Notes: generated by a model not told the origin, from the letters alone. Counted from the stretch's first letter, positions 31,292 through 40,120 are shown. The stretch: 64,000 bases of DNA from Mycolicibacterium anyangense (GCF_010731855.1 NZ_AP022620.1:1860001-1924000), one strand, 5' to 3'. Program-made: numbers and translations.

Positions 31292-31696
31292 TCAGACGAG
31301 ATCTTGCGGTGCCGGCCCGCCGGCGTCCTCGACGATCACCGGGATGGGTTGGTAGCGGTTCGGTGGCGGCGCCGGCGGATCCGGGGCCGCACCGTCGGAT
31401 GGCGGCGGCGCGCCGGGGCCGGGCGGTGGCGTGGTGTCACCGGCCATCGTGCGGATGACGGTCAGCAGCGCCACGCTGTGCTCGGCGATCACCGTCAACA
31501 TCGGATGCTGCTCCCCGTTGACCAGCGCGGCCAGCGCACACACCGGGCACCACACCTGCTGGCACTTGCCGGGCCCGCTGTCGGGGTTGGCGGCCATCGC
31601 CGCCGCGGCACGCACGGCCGGGTCCAGGCGCTCGAGGATCGCCTGGGCCAGCGCACGCAGCTCGGGCCCGATATCGGGGTGGCTGGAGCCACTCAC
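31292..31696 (-). CDS. Hypothetical protein, Rv2183c homologue
   Basis: 134-residue protein of unknown function. The first 85 residues look alpha-helical and contain a C-x4-C-x2-C cluster (Cys45, Cys50, Cys53; KCQQVWCPVC), a possible metal site. The C-terminal 45 residues are a proline-rich tail. Its GTG start overlaps the stop of the ArsA-like ATPase gene (GTGA), so the two are translationally coupled and may act together. Confidence 0.8.
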   Translation of the reverse strand: MSGSSHPDIGPELRALAQAILERLDPAVRAAAAMAANPDSGPGKCQQVWCPVCALAALVNGEQHPMLTVIAEHSVALLTVIRTMAGDTTPPPGPGAPPPSDGAAPDPPAPPPNRYQPIPVIVEDAGGPAPQDLV

Positions 31697-32967
31697 GCCG
31701 GCCACACCTCCGGGTTGGGTCGAAAGCGCACTGTCAGCTCGGTACCGCGCAGTGCCGCGTCGGTCACGATGCAGCGGCGTAGCACCGAGGCGAGCCGCAC
31801 CCGGCGCCGCATTCCGGCGACGCCGATGATCAGGTCGTCGTCGACCCGGCCCAGCGTCAGCGTGCCCGAGTCGACCTGCGGCAACTCTAGCCGCAACCGA
31901 TACACGGCATCGAGACCGGAGCCCGATTCGCGGTCGACGACCGGGCGCAGCGGCCCAGGTGGTGCGGCGCCGCCGCGGCGCCGCACGCTGTCGAGCAACT
32001 GCCCGAGCGCCTTGGGGCCGATCGGTTCGCCGGCCAGGTGCGGCGCCAGCACCAGTGCGGTGTCCCCGATCGTCGTGGCCAGTTCGTCCAGGACGGTCTG
32101 CTGTTCGGAGATCCGCTCGGCGTACCAATCGAAGGCGGGGTGATCCGGCAGGTTTCGGTACTCATACGAATCATCTTGAAGCAGAACCTGGTTGACGATC
32201 AGCTCGGCGACGGCCACCCCCATCAACGACAGCGAACCCAGAGTACGCACGGCTTCGGCGGCGACCACCCGTTCGGCGGTGAGCACCAGGTGGGCGGTGA
32301 CCCGCTCACCATCGGTGAGCAGAGCCGACAAACCCTCCATCCCGGCGGCGACGGACTCCACCACCGCCACGGTGGCCGCACCCCGGATGTCCTCGACCGC
32401 GGAGCTGAGCCGGCGGTGCCGCGGCCAGGCCCGCTCGACGTACATGGCGAACGCCGCGGGCAGGGTCAGCATCCGCATGGCATCGGCGGTCGACGCGCAA
32501 TCCACCACCAGGTAGTCCCACTGCCCACTGTCGGCCAACGCAGCGACCTCGGCCAGCCCGAGCACCTCCTGGACGCCAGGGAATGCCGAAAGTTCCTCCG
32601 GGGCAAGGTCTTTGATATCCGATTCGGGGAATCGTGCAGCCAGCACCGGTGCGACGTCACGCCAGCGGTCCGACAGCAGGGCCAGGGTGTCCAGCGCGAG
32701 CGCGTCGAGGTGCCCCCCTTCCTGCTCGGTGAGGATGCGCACGGGCTCCCGAGTACCCGTCGGCGGCACGGGTACACCCAGGACGTCCCCCAGCGAGTGC
32801 GCCTGGTCGGTCGACACCGCCAGCACCCGCTCGCCGGTCAGCGCGGCACGCACCGCACTGGCCGAGGCCAGCGTGGATTTCCCCACTCCCCCTTTGCCGA
32901 CGAAGAAGCTGATCCGGGCCCGGGCATCGGTGCCCGCATCGGCGGCGGGAGGCGGTGGGGGCTTCAC
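31693..32967 (-). CDS. ArsA/Get3-like ATPase (Rv2184c homologue)
   Basis: 424-residue P-loop ATPase of the anion-transporting/tail-anchor class. Deviant Walker A GKGGVGKST lies near residue 24, switch I-like STDQAHSLGDVLG near residue 51 and YLVVDCASTADAMRMLTLP (Walker B region) near residue 150. No arsenic-resistance genes are nearby, so the name arsenite pump would be misleading. In context (coupled Rv2183c-like protein, two lipid-binding-fold proteins, FadD15) a chaperone or targeting role is possible; this is inference. GTG 32967 immediately follows the stop of the upstream gene. Confidence 0.85.
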   Translation of the reverse strand: MKPPPPPAADAGTDARARISFFVGKGGVGKSTLASASAVRAALTGERVLAVSTDQAHSLGDVLGVPVPPTGTREPVRILTEQEGGHLDALALDTLALLSDRWRDVAPVLAARFPESDIKDLAPEELSAFPGVQEVLGLAEVAALADSGQWDYLVVDCASTADAMRMLTLPAAFAMYVERAWPRHRRLSSAVEDIRGAATVAVVESVAAGMEGLSALLTDGERVTAHLVLTAERVVAAEAVRTLGSLSLMGVAVAELIVNQVLLQDDSYEYRNLPDHPAFDWYAERISEQQTVLDELATTIGDTALVLAPHLAGEPIGPKALGQLLDSVRRRGGAAPPGPLRPVVDRESGSGLDAVYRLRLELPQVDSGTLTLGRVDDDLIIGVAGMRRRVRLASVLRRCIVTDAALRGTELTVRFRPNPEVWPA

Positions 32968-33402
32968 TCAGCCCTCGACCCGCTTCTTCAGATCCTTCAG
33001 GGCGGTGTCGGTGAGTCGGCGTTCGGCCTTGCGCTTGAGCAGACCGATCATCGGGATCATCAGGTCCACCGCGAGCTCGTAGGTGACCTCGGTTCCAGAA
33101 CCTTTGGGCCGCAAGATGTATGCCCCGTCGAGAGCCTTGAGCAAGGTGCTCGACACCAGCGACCAGCGCACCGACGTGCGATCGGCGGGCCAGACATAGG
33201 CCAGCACCATGGTGTCGCGCAGCACTGCGGCGTCCAAGTGCAACCGCGCGGTCAGCGGGTAACCCTGCTCGTCGGCTTCGAGGACCTCGGTCTCCTTGTA
33301 CTCCGACACCCATTGCGGGTAGGACCCGATGTCGGCGATCACGTCCATGACCGTGCGCGGATCCGCATCGATGTAGATGGTCTGCGCCGTTTTGTCAGCC
33401 AC
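32968..33402 (-). CDS. START-like (SRPBCC) protein, Rv2185c / TB16.3 homologue
   Basis: 144-residue polyketide-cyclase/START-fold protein, from IYIDADPRTVMDVIADIGSYPQWVSEYKETEV to the basic KRKAERRLTDTALKDLKKRV helix. The fold forms a hydrophobic cavity for lipids or polyketides. GTG 33402 has AGGAGG about 11 nt upstream; the longer open frame lacks similarity. It heads a tightly packed unit with the ATPase and Rv2183c-like genes. Confidence 0.9.
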   Translation of the reverse strand: MADKTAQTIYIDADPRTVMDVIADIGSYPQWVSEYKETEVLEADEQGYPLTARLHLDAAVLRDTMVLAYVWPADRTSVRWSLVSSTLLKALDGAYILRPKGSGTEVTYELAVDLMIPMIGLLKRKAERRLTDTALKDLKKRVEG

Positions 33403-33461
33403 TGATGCCTTGCCTCCTTGGCCACAAACGGTACCCTCCCGGGCCGCGGTGTGACCCGATA

Positions 33462-33851
33462 TCACCGCTGGGGTGCGACCCCCACCGGACGGTTCGCCTC
33501 GAGCGTGGCCTTGACCTCGAAGGCCATCCGCTTGCCCGCCACCCGACGCTGATGGGTCAGCTTCGGCAGATTCATCTTCGCCAGCTCCCAGGCCGCCACC
33601 CCGGTCGGTTCGGCGTGCAGGAAATAGTGCAGCAGAACACCGTCGAGCACCGGCTCCAGCCAGATCTCCATGGTCCCGGTCAGCGGCCCGGTGACGGTCC
33701 AGCGCACGCCTTTGTCGGCGCGGTCCTCCACGACCTCCAACCGAAGGTCCGGCCACCATCGCCGCCAGCTGGCTCGATCCCCCACCGCCCGGCCGACGGC
33801 CGCCGGGTCCGCGGCGACAAACATCTCGTCGGCGATCTGGATGCTGTGCAT
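33462..33851 (-). CDS. START-like (SRPBCC) protein, Rv2186c homologue
   Basis: 129-residue second member of the SRPBCC fold beside the Rv2185c homologue. It begins MHSIQIADEMFVAADPAAVGRAVGD and includes RWTVTGPLTGTMEIWLEPVLDG. Function unknown; a ligand-binding or lipid-carrier role fits the fold. It lies 59 bp upstream of the Rv2185c homologue on the same strand and diverges from fadD15. Confidence 0.85.
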   Translation of the reverse strand: MHSIQIADEMFVAADPAAVGRAVGDRASWRRWWPDLRLEVVEDRADKGVRWTVTGPLTGTMEIWLEPVLDGVLLHYFLHAEPTGVAAWELAKMNLPKLTHQRRVAGKRMAFEVKATLEANRPVGVAPQR

Positions 33852-33975
33852 GCGACAAGCTTCACATATCACCGCGGACCGGCCGGTCGTGGCCCGGCCG
33901 GTGAACACGATCACAGCGAGCACGAACGGGTGACTAGGCTGGCGTCATCAAAGCGCGATTCCATGAGGGGTTCAT

Positions 33976-35769
33976 GTGCGTGAGTACAGCGTTCCGGCGC
34001 CGTTCACCATTTCGGAGCACGACAACGTCGTCAGCTCGGTCTACGACCACGAGCGAGACGACCCGGACTATGTGATCCTGCAACGCCAGGTCGACGGCGC
34101 CTGGACCGACGTGACGTGCGCCGAGGTGGCCGGCCAGATCCGCTCGGCCGCGCTGGGATTGATCGCCTCCGGCGTGCAGGCCGGTGACCGGGTCGCACTG
34201 CTGTCGGCCACCCGCTACGAGTGGGTGATCCTGGACTACGCGATCCTGTCGGTCGGCGCCGTCACCGTCCCGATCTACGAGACCTCCTCGGCCGAGCAGG
34301 TCCGCTGGGTACTCGAGGACTCCGGCGCGGTGGTGGCGTTCACCGAGACCGAGGCCCACGCACAGCTGGTCGACGAGTTGCGCGGTGAACTGCCGGCACT
34401 GCGCACGACGTTCCGGATCGAGGGCGGGGGCGCCCTCGATCAGCTGGCCGAGGCTGCCGCGTCCGTCGACGGCGCCGAACTGACCCGGCGGCTCGACGGT
34501 CTGCGCTCCGACAACCCGGCCACCCTGATCTACACCTCCGGCACCACCGGCCGGCCCAAGGGCGTGCAGCTGACCCACTCCAACCTGCTGTACGAGACCC
34601 GCGGCGCGGCAACGTGTTTCCCGACCCTGCTGCGCCAGCACGAGCGGCTGCTGGTGTTCCTGCCGCTGGCACACGTGCTGGCCCGCGCACTGTCGATGAC
34701 GGCGTTCGCCAACAAGGTGACCCTGGGCTACACCAGCGATATCAAGAACCTGGTGCCCATGTTGCAGCAGTTCAAGCCCACCATCGTGGTGTCGGTGCCC
34801 CGGGTGTTCGAAAAGGTCTACAACACAGCCGAATTGAACGCCCAGGACAGCGGCAAGGGCCGCATCTTCGCGTTGGCCGCCAAGACCGCGATCGCCTACA
34901 GCGAGGCACTGGAATCCGGCTCACCCTCCGTGGCGCTCAAGCTGGGGCACGCGGTGTTCGACCGGTTGGTGTACGGCAAGCTGCGGGCCGCCCTGGGTGG
35001 TGACTGCCGGGCGGCGATCTCCGGCGGTGCACCGCTGGGCAAGCGCCTTGGGCACTTCTACCGCGGTGTCGGGCTGTCGATCTACGAGGGCTACGGCCTC
35101 ACCGAGACCAGCGCGGCCATCACGGTCAACCGCATCGGCGAACTCAAGGTCGGCTCGGTGGGCAAGCTGGTGCCGGGCAACAGCATGAGGATCGCGCAGG
35201 ACGGCGAGTTGCTGGTCAAGGGCGGCGTGGTGTTCAGCGGCTACTGGCACAACGAGAAGGCCACCGGCGAGGCCATCGTCGACGGCTGGTTCCACACCGG
35301 CGACCTGGCCAGCATCGACTCCGAGGGCTTCCTGTCGATCACCGGCCGGAAGAAGGAGATCATCGTCACCGCGGGCGGAAAGAACGTGGCACCGGCGGTG
35401 CTCGAGGATGCGCTGCGGGCGCACCCGCTGATCAGCCAGGCGATGGCGGTCGGGGACAACCAGCCGTTCATCGGCGCGCTGATCGCCATCGATCCGGAGT
35501 CCTTCGAGGTCTGGAAGCAGCATCGCGGCAAGTCGGCCGACGCCTCGGTCGGCGATCTGCGCGAGGATCCGGATCTGGTGGCCGAGATCGAGCTCGCGGT
35601 CAAGGACGCCAATCAGCATGTCTCCCATGCCGAGTCGATCCGCAAGTTCCGGATCCTGCCGTGCGACTTCACCGTGCTCACCGGCGAGCTGACCCCGACG
35701 CTGAAGGTCAAGCGCAACGTGGTGGCGCAGAAGTTCGCCGACGAGATCGACGCCATCTACGCCAAGTAG
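33976..35769 (+). CDS. fadD15: Long-chain fatty-acid-CoA ligase FadD15
   Basis: Activates fatty acids to acyl-CoA via an acyl-adenylate. 597 residues, ANL superfamily: P-loop [11 protein letters not shown] about residue 190, [21 protein letters not shown] near residue 370, GWFHTGDL about residue 435 and the hinge [19 protein letters not shown]; the C-terminal lysine lies in [11 protein letters not shown]. Start GTG 33976, followed by [16 protein letters not shown] as in the tuberculosis protein. GAGGGG about 6 nt upstream, and TAGGCT (33935-33940) may be the -10. Confidence 0.95.
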   Translation: MREYSVPAPFTISEHDNVVSSVYDHERDDPDYVILQRQVDGAWTDVTCAEVAGQIRSAALGLIASGVQAGDRVALLSATRYEWVILDYAILSVGAVTVPIYETSSAEQVRWVLEDSGAVVAFTETEAHAQLVDELRGELPALRTTFRIEGGGALDQLAEAAASVDGAELTRRLDGLRSDNPATLIYTSGTTGRPKGVQLTHSNLLYETRGAATCFPTLLRQHERLLVFLPLAHVLARALSMTAFANKVTLGYTSDIKNLVPMLQQFKPTIVVSVPRVFEKVYNTAELNAQDSGKGRIFALAAKTAIAYSEALESGSPSVALKLGHAVFDRLVYGKLRAALGGDCRAAISGGAPLGKRLGHFYRGVGLSIYEGYGLTETSAAITVNRIGELKVGSVGKLVPGNSMRIAQDGELLVKGGVVFSGYWHNEKATGEAIVDGWFHTGDLASIDSEGFLSITGRKKEIIVTAGGKNVAPAVLEDALRAHPLISQAMAVGDNQPFIGALIAIDPESFEVWKQHRGKSADASVGDLREDPDLVAEIELAVKDANQHVSHAESIRKFRILPCDFTVLTGELTPTLKVKRNVVAQKFADEIDAIYAK

Positions 35770-35785
35770 GAATCCAGCGGCCGCG

Positions 35786-36445
35786 TCAGAGCAGGCCGGC
35801 GACGAAGCCGGCCGCCTGCTGCGGGTACGGCGGCAGTTCGTAGGCGCTGTGGGCGGACCGGTTGCGGCCGTTCGAGCAGATCGGGTCGCCCGGCACACAC
35901 ACGTCGATGGCCCGTCCCGCGAAGGCGCCGGTGCTCGACAGCGGGCTGCCGAACCGTGCGCCGGGATTGCCGAACACCGCGACCGCGGCCACCCGACCGA
36001 CGGCATCCGGCGGCAGCGGGGCGGCCGAACCGATGCTGCCGATGCGTTCGCCGACCGGCGGCACCCCGGCCAGCATCGAGACCGCCGCCGCCCCTTGGGA
36101 GAAGCCGCCGAGTACCAACCGGGTCTGCGGGCAGCGCACCGTCATGTCGGCGATGCGCGCCGCCGCGTCGTCGGCGCCGGATGCCGCGGCCAGGAAGTTC
36201 AGACTGGCCGGATAGTTGACGCCGTAGACCCCCATCGATCGGCCGCCGAGCTGGCCGGCCAGCGCATCGGCGAAGGCCTGGCCCACCCGGCCGGGCCCGG
36301 GCGGTTCGCCGGTGCCGCGGGCGAAGATGACCTCGACGTCGGGGCAGCCGTCATCGGCGGCGGCAGGAGCGGCCGGGATCAGGGTCACCGCGGCAGCGGC
36401 CACAGCGGCTGCGGCCAGGGACGTCAGGAGCGACGGCGTATCCAT
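35786..36445 (-). CDS. Secreted cutinase-like serine esterase (Culp family)
   Basis: 219 residues with a cleavable signal peptide (about residues 1-30, ending APAAA). The cutinase fold shows the nucleophile in GGFSQG (Ser116), the acid Asp187 in CVPGDPIC and His199. The four cysteines (34, 105, 183, 190) match the two usual disulfides. Probable substrates are short- to medium-chain esters or lipids. I do not recall a cutinase gene between fadD15 and pimB' in M. tuberculosis, so this looks like a lineage-specific insertion. The gene is on the pimB' strand, 10 bp downstream of it. Confidence 0.9.
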   Translation of the reverse strand: MDTPSLLTSLAAAAVAAAAVTLIPAAPAAADDGCPDVEVIFARGTGEPPGPGRVGQAFADALAGQLGGRSMGVYGVNYPASLNFLAAASGADDAAARIADMTVRCPQTRLVLGGFSQGAAAVSMLAGVPPVGERIGSIGSAAPLPPDAVGRVAAVAVFGNPGARFGSPLSSTGAFAGRAIDVCVPGDPICSNGRNRSAHSAYELPPYPQQAAGFVAGLL

Positions 36446-36455
36446 CGCCACATGG

Positions 36456-37604
36456 TCACACGACGGGTGCGACGCCACTGATGAGTTCGGACAGTCGGGC
36501 GGTCTTGGCCTGCCATGACCAGTCCTCGCGCACCCACCGTCGGCCGGCCTCCCCCATCCGGGCCGCCAGCGCCGGGTCGGCGAGGATGGCACTGACGGCC
36601 TCGACGATCTGCGCGTGCGAGCGGCCGTCCACCACGCGGCCGGTCTCCCCGTCGCGCACGGTCTCCGGCGCCCCGCCAGAGCTGCCGGCAACCACCGGCA
36701 CCCCGGTGGCCGAGGCCTCCAGGAAGACGATCCCCAGGCCTTCGACATCGAGCCCGTAACCTCGGGTCCGGCATGGCATGGCGAAGACGTCGGCCATGGC
36801 GTAGTGGGCGGGCAGCTCGGCGCTGGGCACGCCGCCGGTGAACACCACATCGTCGACGACCCCGGCCTCGCGGGCCAGTCGGTGCAACTGCTCGGCGTGC
36901 GGACCGCCGCCGACGATCACCAGGGCGGCGTCGGGGACGCGGCGCCGGATGTCGGGCAGCGCCGTGATGAGCATGTCCTGCCCCTTGCGTGGGACCAGCC
37001 GGGATACGCAGACCACCGTGGGCCGCTGCCCGAGCCGGTAGCGCGCGCGCAGGTCGTCGCGGGCAGCGGGATCCGGCCGGAACCGGTCGGCGTCCACCCC
37101 CGGCGGCAGATGCTGCAGGTTGGCCCTGGGCCCGAATGCCGAGGCGAACCTGCCCCTGGTGTACTCGCTGACGTAGGTCACCACGTCCGCGGTGTCGCCG
37201 ATACGCCGCAGGGCCGAGCGGGCGACCGGCAGCATGGACCACCCCACTTCGTGACCGTGGGTGCATGCCACGACGCGCGCGGCCCCCGCGCGGCGAGCCC
37301 GGTTGGCCATCAGCGCCAGCGGTGCGGCCGCCCCGAACCACACCGTCTCGATGGCGTGCTCGGCGATCAGGTCACGCATCCGGTGCTCGACTCCGGGCTC
37401 GGGCAGCATCAGGGTGCCTGGGTGTCGCACGATCGGGTAGCCGGCGGCGGCGTCGTACTCCTGACAGCCTTTCCAGCGTGGGGCGTAGACCCACAGTTCA
37501 TGCTGTCCGGTCGCGGCCAGCCGCCCGACGAACTGTTCCAGATAGGACTGGATGCCGCCGGGGCGCGGCGGAAAGTCATTGGTGACCAGCAGGATCCGCG
37601 TCAT
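36456..37604 (-). CDS. pimB: GDP-mannose:PI-monomannoside mannosyltransferase PimB'
   Basis: GT4 (GT-B fold) enzyme, 382 residues, homologous to Rv2188c, which adds the second mannose to phosphatidylinositol monomannoside on the inner membrane face. Features: VTNDFPPRPGGIQSYLEQF at the N-terminus, THGHEVGWSMLP with the GT4 His, SRLVPRKGQDMLI at the domain border and EGLGIVFLEASATGVPVVAG with the EX7E glutamates. ATG 37604; TAACGT (37613-37618) lies 8 nt upstream over the stop of the preceding gene, so it may have its own near-leaderless promoter. Confidence 0.94.
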   Translation of the reverse strand: MTRILLVTNDFPPRPGGIQSYLEQFVGRLAATGQHELWVYAPRWKGCQEYDAAAGYPIVRHPGTLMLPEPGVEHRMRDLIAEHAIETVWFGAAAPLALMANRARRAGAARVVACTHGHEVGWSMLPVARSALRRIGDTADVVTYVSEYTRGRFASAFGPRANLQHLPPGVDADRFRPDPAARDDLRARYRLGQRPTVVCVSRLVPRKGQDMLITALPDIRRRVPDAALVIVGGGPHAEQLHRLAREAGVVDDVVFTGGVPSAELPAHYAMADVFAMPCRTRGYGLDVEGLGIVFLEASATGVPVVAGSSGGAPETVRDGETGRVVDGRSHAQIVEAVSAILADPALAARMGEAGRRWVREDWSWQAKTARLSELISGVAPVV

Positions 37605-37615
37605 TGCCTCACACG

Positions 37616-38407
37616 TTATCTGCTCAGCCACTGCGCCCAGCGGGCACGCACCTCGGCGAGGTCCGTGTCGAGGGCGCGGCGCACCGCGGTGGCGAAGTCG
37701 GGGTGGCCGGGTCCGCAGGCCTCGACGTAGAGCCGGCGCAGCGCGTCGACGCCGTAGGTGTCGGCGACGAACCGGGCGAACCACCAGGCCCGGTCATAGC
37801 CCATGGCCCGGGCCGGCCCGGCGGCGTCCAGGGCGGTGTCAGTGGGCAGGGCCGGGTCGGCGGCCGCGCCTGCCGGTAACGGGGCGGCCGGGCGGGCGAC
37901 GAAATCGGCGACGCCCTCGACCAGCCAGCGTGGTGCGTCCAGCGCCGTGCCGGTGCGGGCGGCGAGGTGAAAGAGCTCATGTGTCAACACGATTCGCAGG
38001 GATGCCTCGCTCATGGCCGAGGCGCCGGGGGCCAGCACGATGCGTTGCCCGGTGGCACTGCGGTGTTGCAGGTCGACGCTGTCGGCGACCGAGACGGCGG
38101 CGATATCCGACCAGTTCCGGACGGGATCAAGTCCCGCCTCGGCGACGAACTGGGCCGGCGAGTCGGTGGCGATGACGACGATCTCGCGCTCCCAATCAGT
38201 ACCCCAGAAGGTCTCCACGGCGGTGACGGCGGCACCGATGTCCGCGGCGACCCGGGTCAGCAGAGCATCGGTGCGCTCGCCACCGAGACTGATCAGGCGG
38301 ACGGTGCGATGGTCCCCCACGACCAGCGGAGCAGCGGTCGGGGTGGTCGACGCGGTGCTGCCCGGCGCGGGTTCAGAGCGCGCGTCGAGGAGGAACGCGG
38401 CGATCAC
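37616..38407 (-). CDS. HEXXH putative metallopeptidase (Rv2189c homologue)
   Basis: Predicted 263-residue protein with a gluzincin-like zinc site: His143-Glu144-x-x-His147 (THELFHLA) and a third ligand candidate Glu164 (WLVEGVADF). GTG 38407 is the first standard start, but it cuts a hydrophobic segment: 22 further in-frame codons upstream encode LTNRSVRRWLPVSLAALIATTV, a natural signal anchor. That extension could begin at CTG 38473, which forms a CTGA with a copy of the ripC stop. The protein is therefore probably membrane-anchored with its catalytic part outside; no substrate is known. Confidence 0.75.
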   Translation of the reverse strand: MIAAFLLDARSEPAPGSTASTTPTAAPLVVGDHRTVRLISLGGERTDALLTRVAADIGAAVTAVETFWGTDWEREIVVIATDSPAQFVAEAGLDPVRNWSDIAAVSVADSVDLQHRSATGQRIVLAPGASAMSEASLRIVLTHELFHLAARTGTALDAPRWLVEGVADFVARPAAPLPAGAAADPALPTDTALDAAGPARAMGYDRAWWFARFVADTYGVDALRRLYVEACGPGHPDFATAVRRALDTDLAEVRARWAQWLSR

Positions 38408-38469
38408 GACGGTGGTCGCGATCAGCGCGGCGAGGCTGACCGGAAGCCAGCGTCGAACGGATCGGTTGG

Positions 38470-38503
38470 TCAGTACCGGCGGATGCTTCAGTACCGGCGG
38501 ATG
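38470..38503. repeat. 16-bp tandem duplication at the ripC stop
   Basis: TCAGTACCGGCGGATG is present at 38470-38485 and 38488-38503 (period 18). On the coding strand each copy reads CATCCGCCGGTACTGA, including the last ripC codons and its TGA. The upstream copy ends ripC; the downstream copy lies at the apparent beginning of the HEXXH-protein gene. Confidence 0.9.
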
Positions 38504-39624
38504 TTGTAGATCGGCGCGTTGTTCACCGGGGCGACCCGCACCGGCACGCCGAATGTCGACGCGTGCACCATCATGCCGTCGCCGATGTAGATCGCCGAGT
38601 GCGAGGCGTCGGAGTAGTAGTTGACGACGTCACCGGGCTGGATGTTGTCCATCGAGACCGGTTGTCCGCCGGCGGCCAGCGCCTGGCTGGAGTGCGGCAG
38701 GAAGATGCCGGCCTGCTGGAAGGCCCACATCACCAGCCCCGAACAGTCGAACTGGTTGGGGCCCGAGCCGCCCCACACGTAAGGGTCACCGATCCGGGTC
38801 AGCGCGGCCTGTACGGCGATCGCGCCCTCACCGGAACCCTCGCTGGGGGCAGGCACGGCGGCCATCGGGACCACCTCGGCGGCCTCCGGCGGCGGCGGGG
38901 GCGCGTCGATCGGGGGCAGCGCATCGGGTGCGGGCGCGGCCAGCACCTCCGGCGGCGGAGGCGGTCCGGGGGCGGCCAGCGCGGTCCGCTGCTCCGGGGT
39001 GAGCATCTGATAACGCGACTTCACGATCGCGATCTGGACCTGCAATTGCGACTGCTTGCGCTGCAGGTCGGCCCGCACGGCGGCGGCCTGTTCGGCGGCG
39101 GTCTTGGCGTCGGCGGCCGATTGCGCCGAGGCCGCCTCGGCCTTGGCGGACTCGTCGGAGACGCGGCGATAGTTCTGCATCTGCGCCGACATCTCGGTGG
39201 CCATCACCTTCTGGACGGCCATCTTGTCGATCAGGCCCTGCGGCGACTCGGCAGTCAGGATGGCGTTGAAACCATCCGTGCGGCCGCCCATGTACATGGC
39301 GGCAGCAAACTTGTCGACAGAAACCTGATAGGTAGCCAGCTGAGCCTTGGCGGCATCGACGGCGGCGAGGTCGTCGACATGCTTCTTCTCGGCAGCGGCC
39401 TGCACTTGCAGCTTCTTGTCAAGATCAAGCTGAGCGGAATGCATGGACTCGGTCAGCTGTTCAGCCTGACGGGACAGCTCGTTGAGCTTTGCCACGCCGT
39501 CGTCGGCGGGGTCGGCGTGCACAGTTCCGGAGATAACGGCGGAGAACACTGCCAGACCCGCGATCCCACCCACAACATGGCGTCGAAGAACGCGTTTCGC
39601 CAGGGACCTGCGATCAAAACTCAA
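38488..39624 (-). CDS. ripC: Peptidoglycan endopeptidase RipC (NlpC/P60)
   Basis: Secreted D,L-endopeptidase, homologue of Rv2190c. A signal peptide of about 36 residues ends in ...SGTVHA; a long coiled-coil domain follows (about residues 40-205, LNELSRQAEQLTESMHSAQLDL...), then a Pro/Ala linker and the NlpC/P60 domain from about residue 265 with catalytic Cys in FDCSGLVMWAF and His in SDASHSAIYIGDG. The coiled coil is the region by which FtsEX activates such enzymes in other bacteria. TTG 39624 (LSFDRRSLAKRV) aligns with the tuberculosis start and has AAAGGA 9 nt upstream; ATG 39663 is the alternative. Confidence 0.93.
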   Translation of the reverse strand: MSFDRRSLAKRVLRRHVVGGIAGLAVFSAVISGTVHADPADDGVAKLNELSRQAEQLTESMHSAQLDLDKKLQVQAAAEKKHVDDLAAVDAAKAQLATYQVSVDKFAAAMYMGGRTDGFNAILTAESPQGLIDKMAVQKVMATEMSAQMQNYRRVSDESAKAEAASAQSAADAKTAAEQAAAVRADLQRKQSQLQVQIAIVKSRYQMLTPEQRTALAAPGPPPPPEVLAAPAPDALPPIDAPPPPPEAAEVVPMAAVPAPSEGSGEGAIAVQAALTRIGDPYVWGGSGPNQFDCSGLVMWAFQQAGIFLPHSSQALAAGGQPVSMDNIQPGDVVNYYSDASHSAIYIGDGMMVHASTFGVPVRVAPVNNAPIYNIRRY

Positions 39625-39685
39625 GATAACGCATCCTTTAAGTGCCGTCGACGCCGTCTGCATCGAGCTGCCTTAGGTCTCGAAT

Positions 39686-39715
39686 AGGTTACGAAATGGC
39701 ATCGGCGTTGTCCAA
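39686..39715 (-). promoter_or_regulatory. Promoter of ripC
   Basis: Minus strand TTGGAC (39710-39715) and TAACCT (39686-39691) with an 18-nt spacer: a good -35/-10 pair. The predicted transcript start is about 55 nt before TTG 39624. The surrounding 168-bp gap is AT-richer than the rest of the window. A single GTCACA (39766 region) resembles an MtrA half-site, too little to claim. Confidence 0.55.
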
Positions 39716-39792
39716 CGCGAGATCAAGATTTAACACACGTCCACGTCACGCCTGCCACACAAGTCACAACCTGACGGCCAACCTACCAGCGA

Positions 39793-40014
39793 TCAGCTCG
39801 CCAGGCCCGAACCTCCGTGCCGGTGGATCGGCACCAGGCGCAACCGGGGCGCCAACCCCGCTTCGGCGAGCACCTCGAGGGCCGCACGTTCATCGTCGAG
39901 CAAAGTCTCGGGAACTCCCAGCAAAACACTGACGACGCAATCCCGGCAGCCCGGACCGCGCACCGCGCAGTCGTCGCAGTCGATGACGACCGGATCGCCT
40001 GGCTCCGTACCCAT
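39793..40014 (-). CDS. 73-residue double-CxxC protein, unknown function
   Basis: Small protein with four cysteines arranged CxxC-x6-CxxC at the N-terminus (Cys13, 16, 23, 26; DCDDCAVRGPGCRDC), the spacing of a compact zinc knuckle or ribbon. The rest is a predicted helix (ERAALEVLAEAGLAP) and a short strand ending in IHRHGG. A strong ribosome-binding site, AGAGAGGAG, precedes ATG 40014, supporting that the ORF is real. It stands alone between ripC and the divergent exonuclease gene. I do not recognise the family. Confidence 0.75.
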   Translation of the reverse strand: MGTEPGDPVVIDCDDCAVRGPGCRDCVVSVLLGVPETLLDDERAALEVLAEAGLAPRLRLVPIHRHGGSGLAS

Positions 40015-40114
40015 GACGGATCTCCTCTCTTCGGCTTGACCGGACGCTAACCCGGCGCACCGACAAGTTCGGCCGCCTGCGGAGTGGCAGCCGGAAGCTG
40101 TCGGTGCCGGTGCC

Positions 40115-40120
40115 TACCGT
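40115..40120 (+). promoter_or_regulatory. -10 element of the exonuclease/GIY-YIG gene
   Basis: TACCGT, 8 nt before GTG 40129. There is no Shine-Dalgarno, so the message is probably leaderless. This spacing decided the start of the gene. Confidence 0.5.

Noticed and set aside
31693..32967. Annotation as an arsenite-exporting ATPase.
   Set aside because: No ArsB, ArsR or ArsC gene nearby, and the context is lipid-related; the fold is shared with Get3-type targeting ATPases.
39760..39775. A GTCACA near ripC considered as an MtrA site.
   Set aside because: Only one half-site is present; the second repeat needed for a convincing site is missing.
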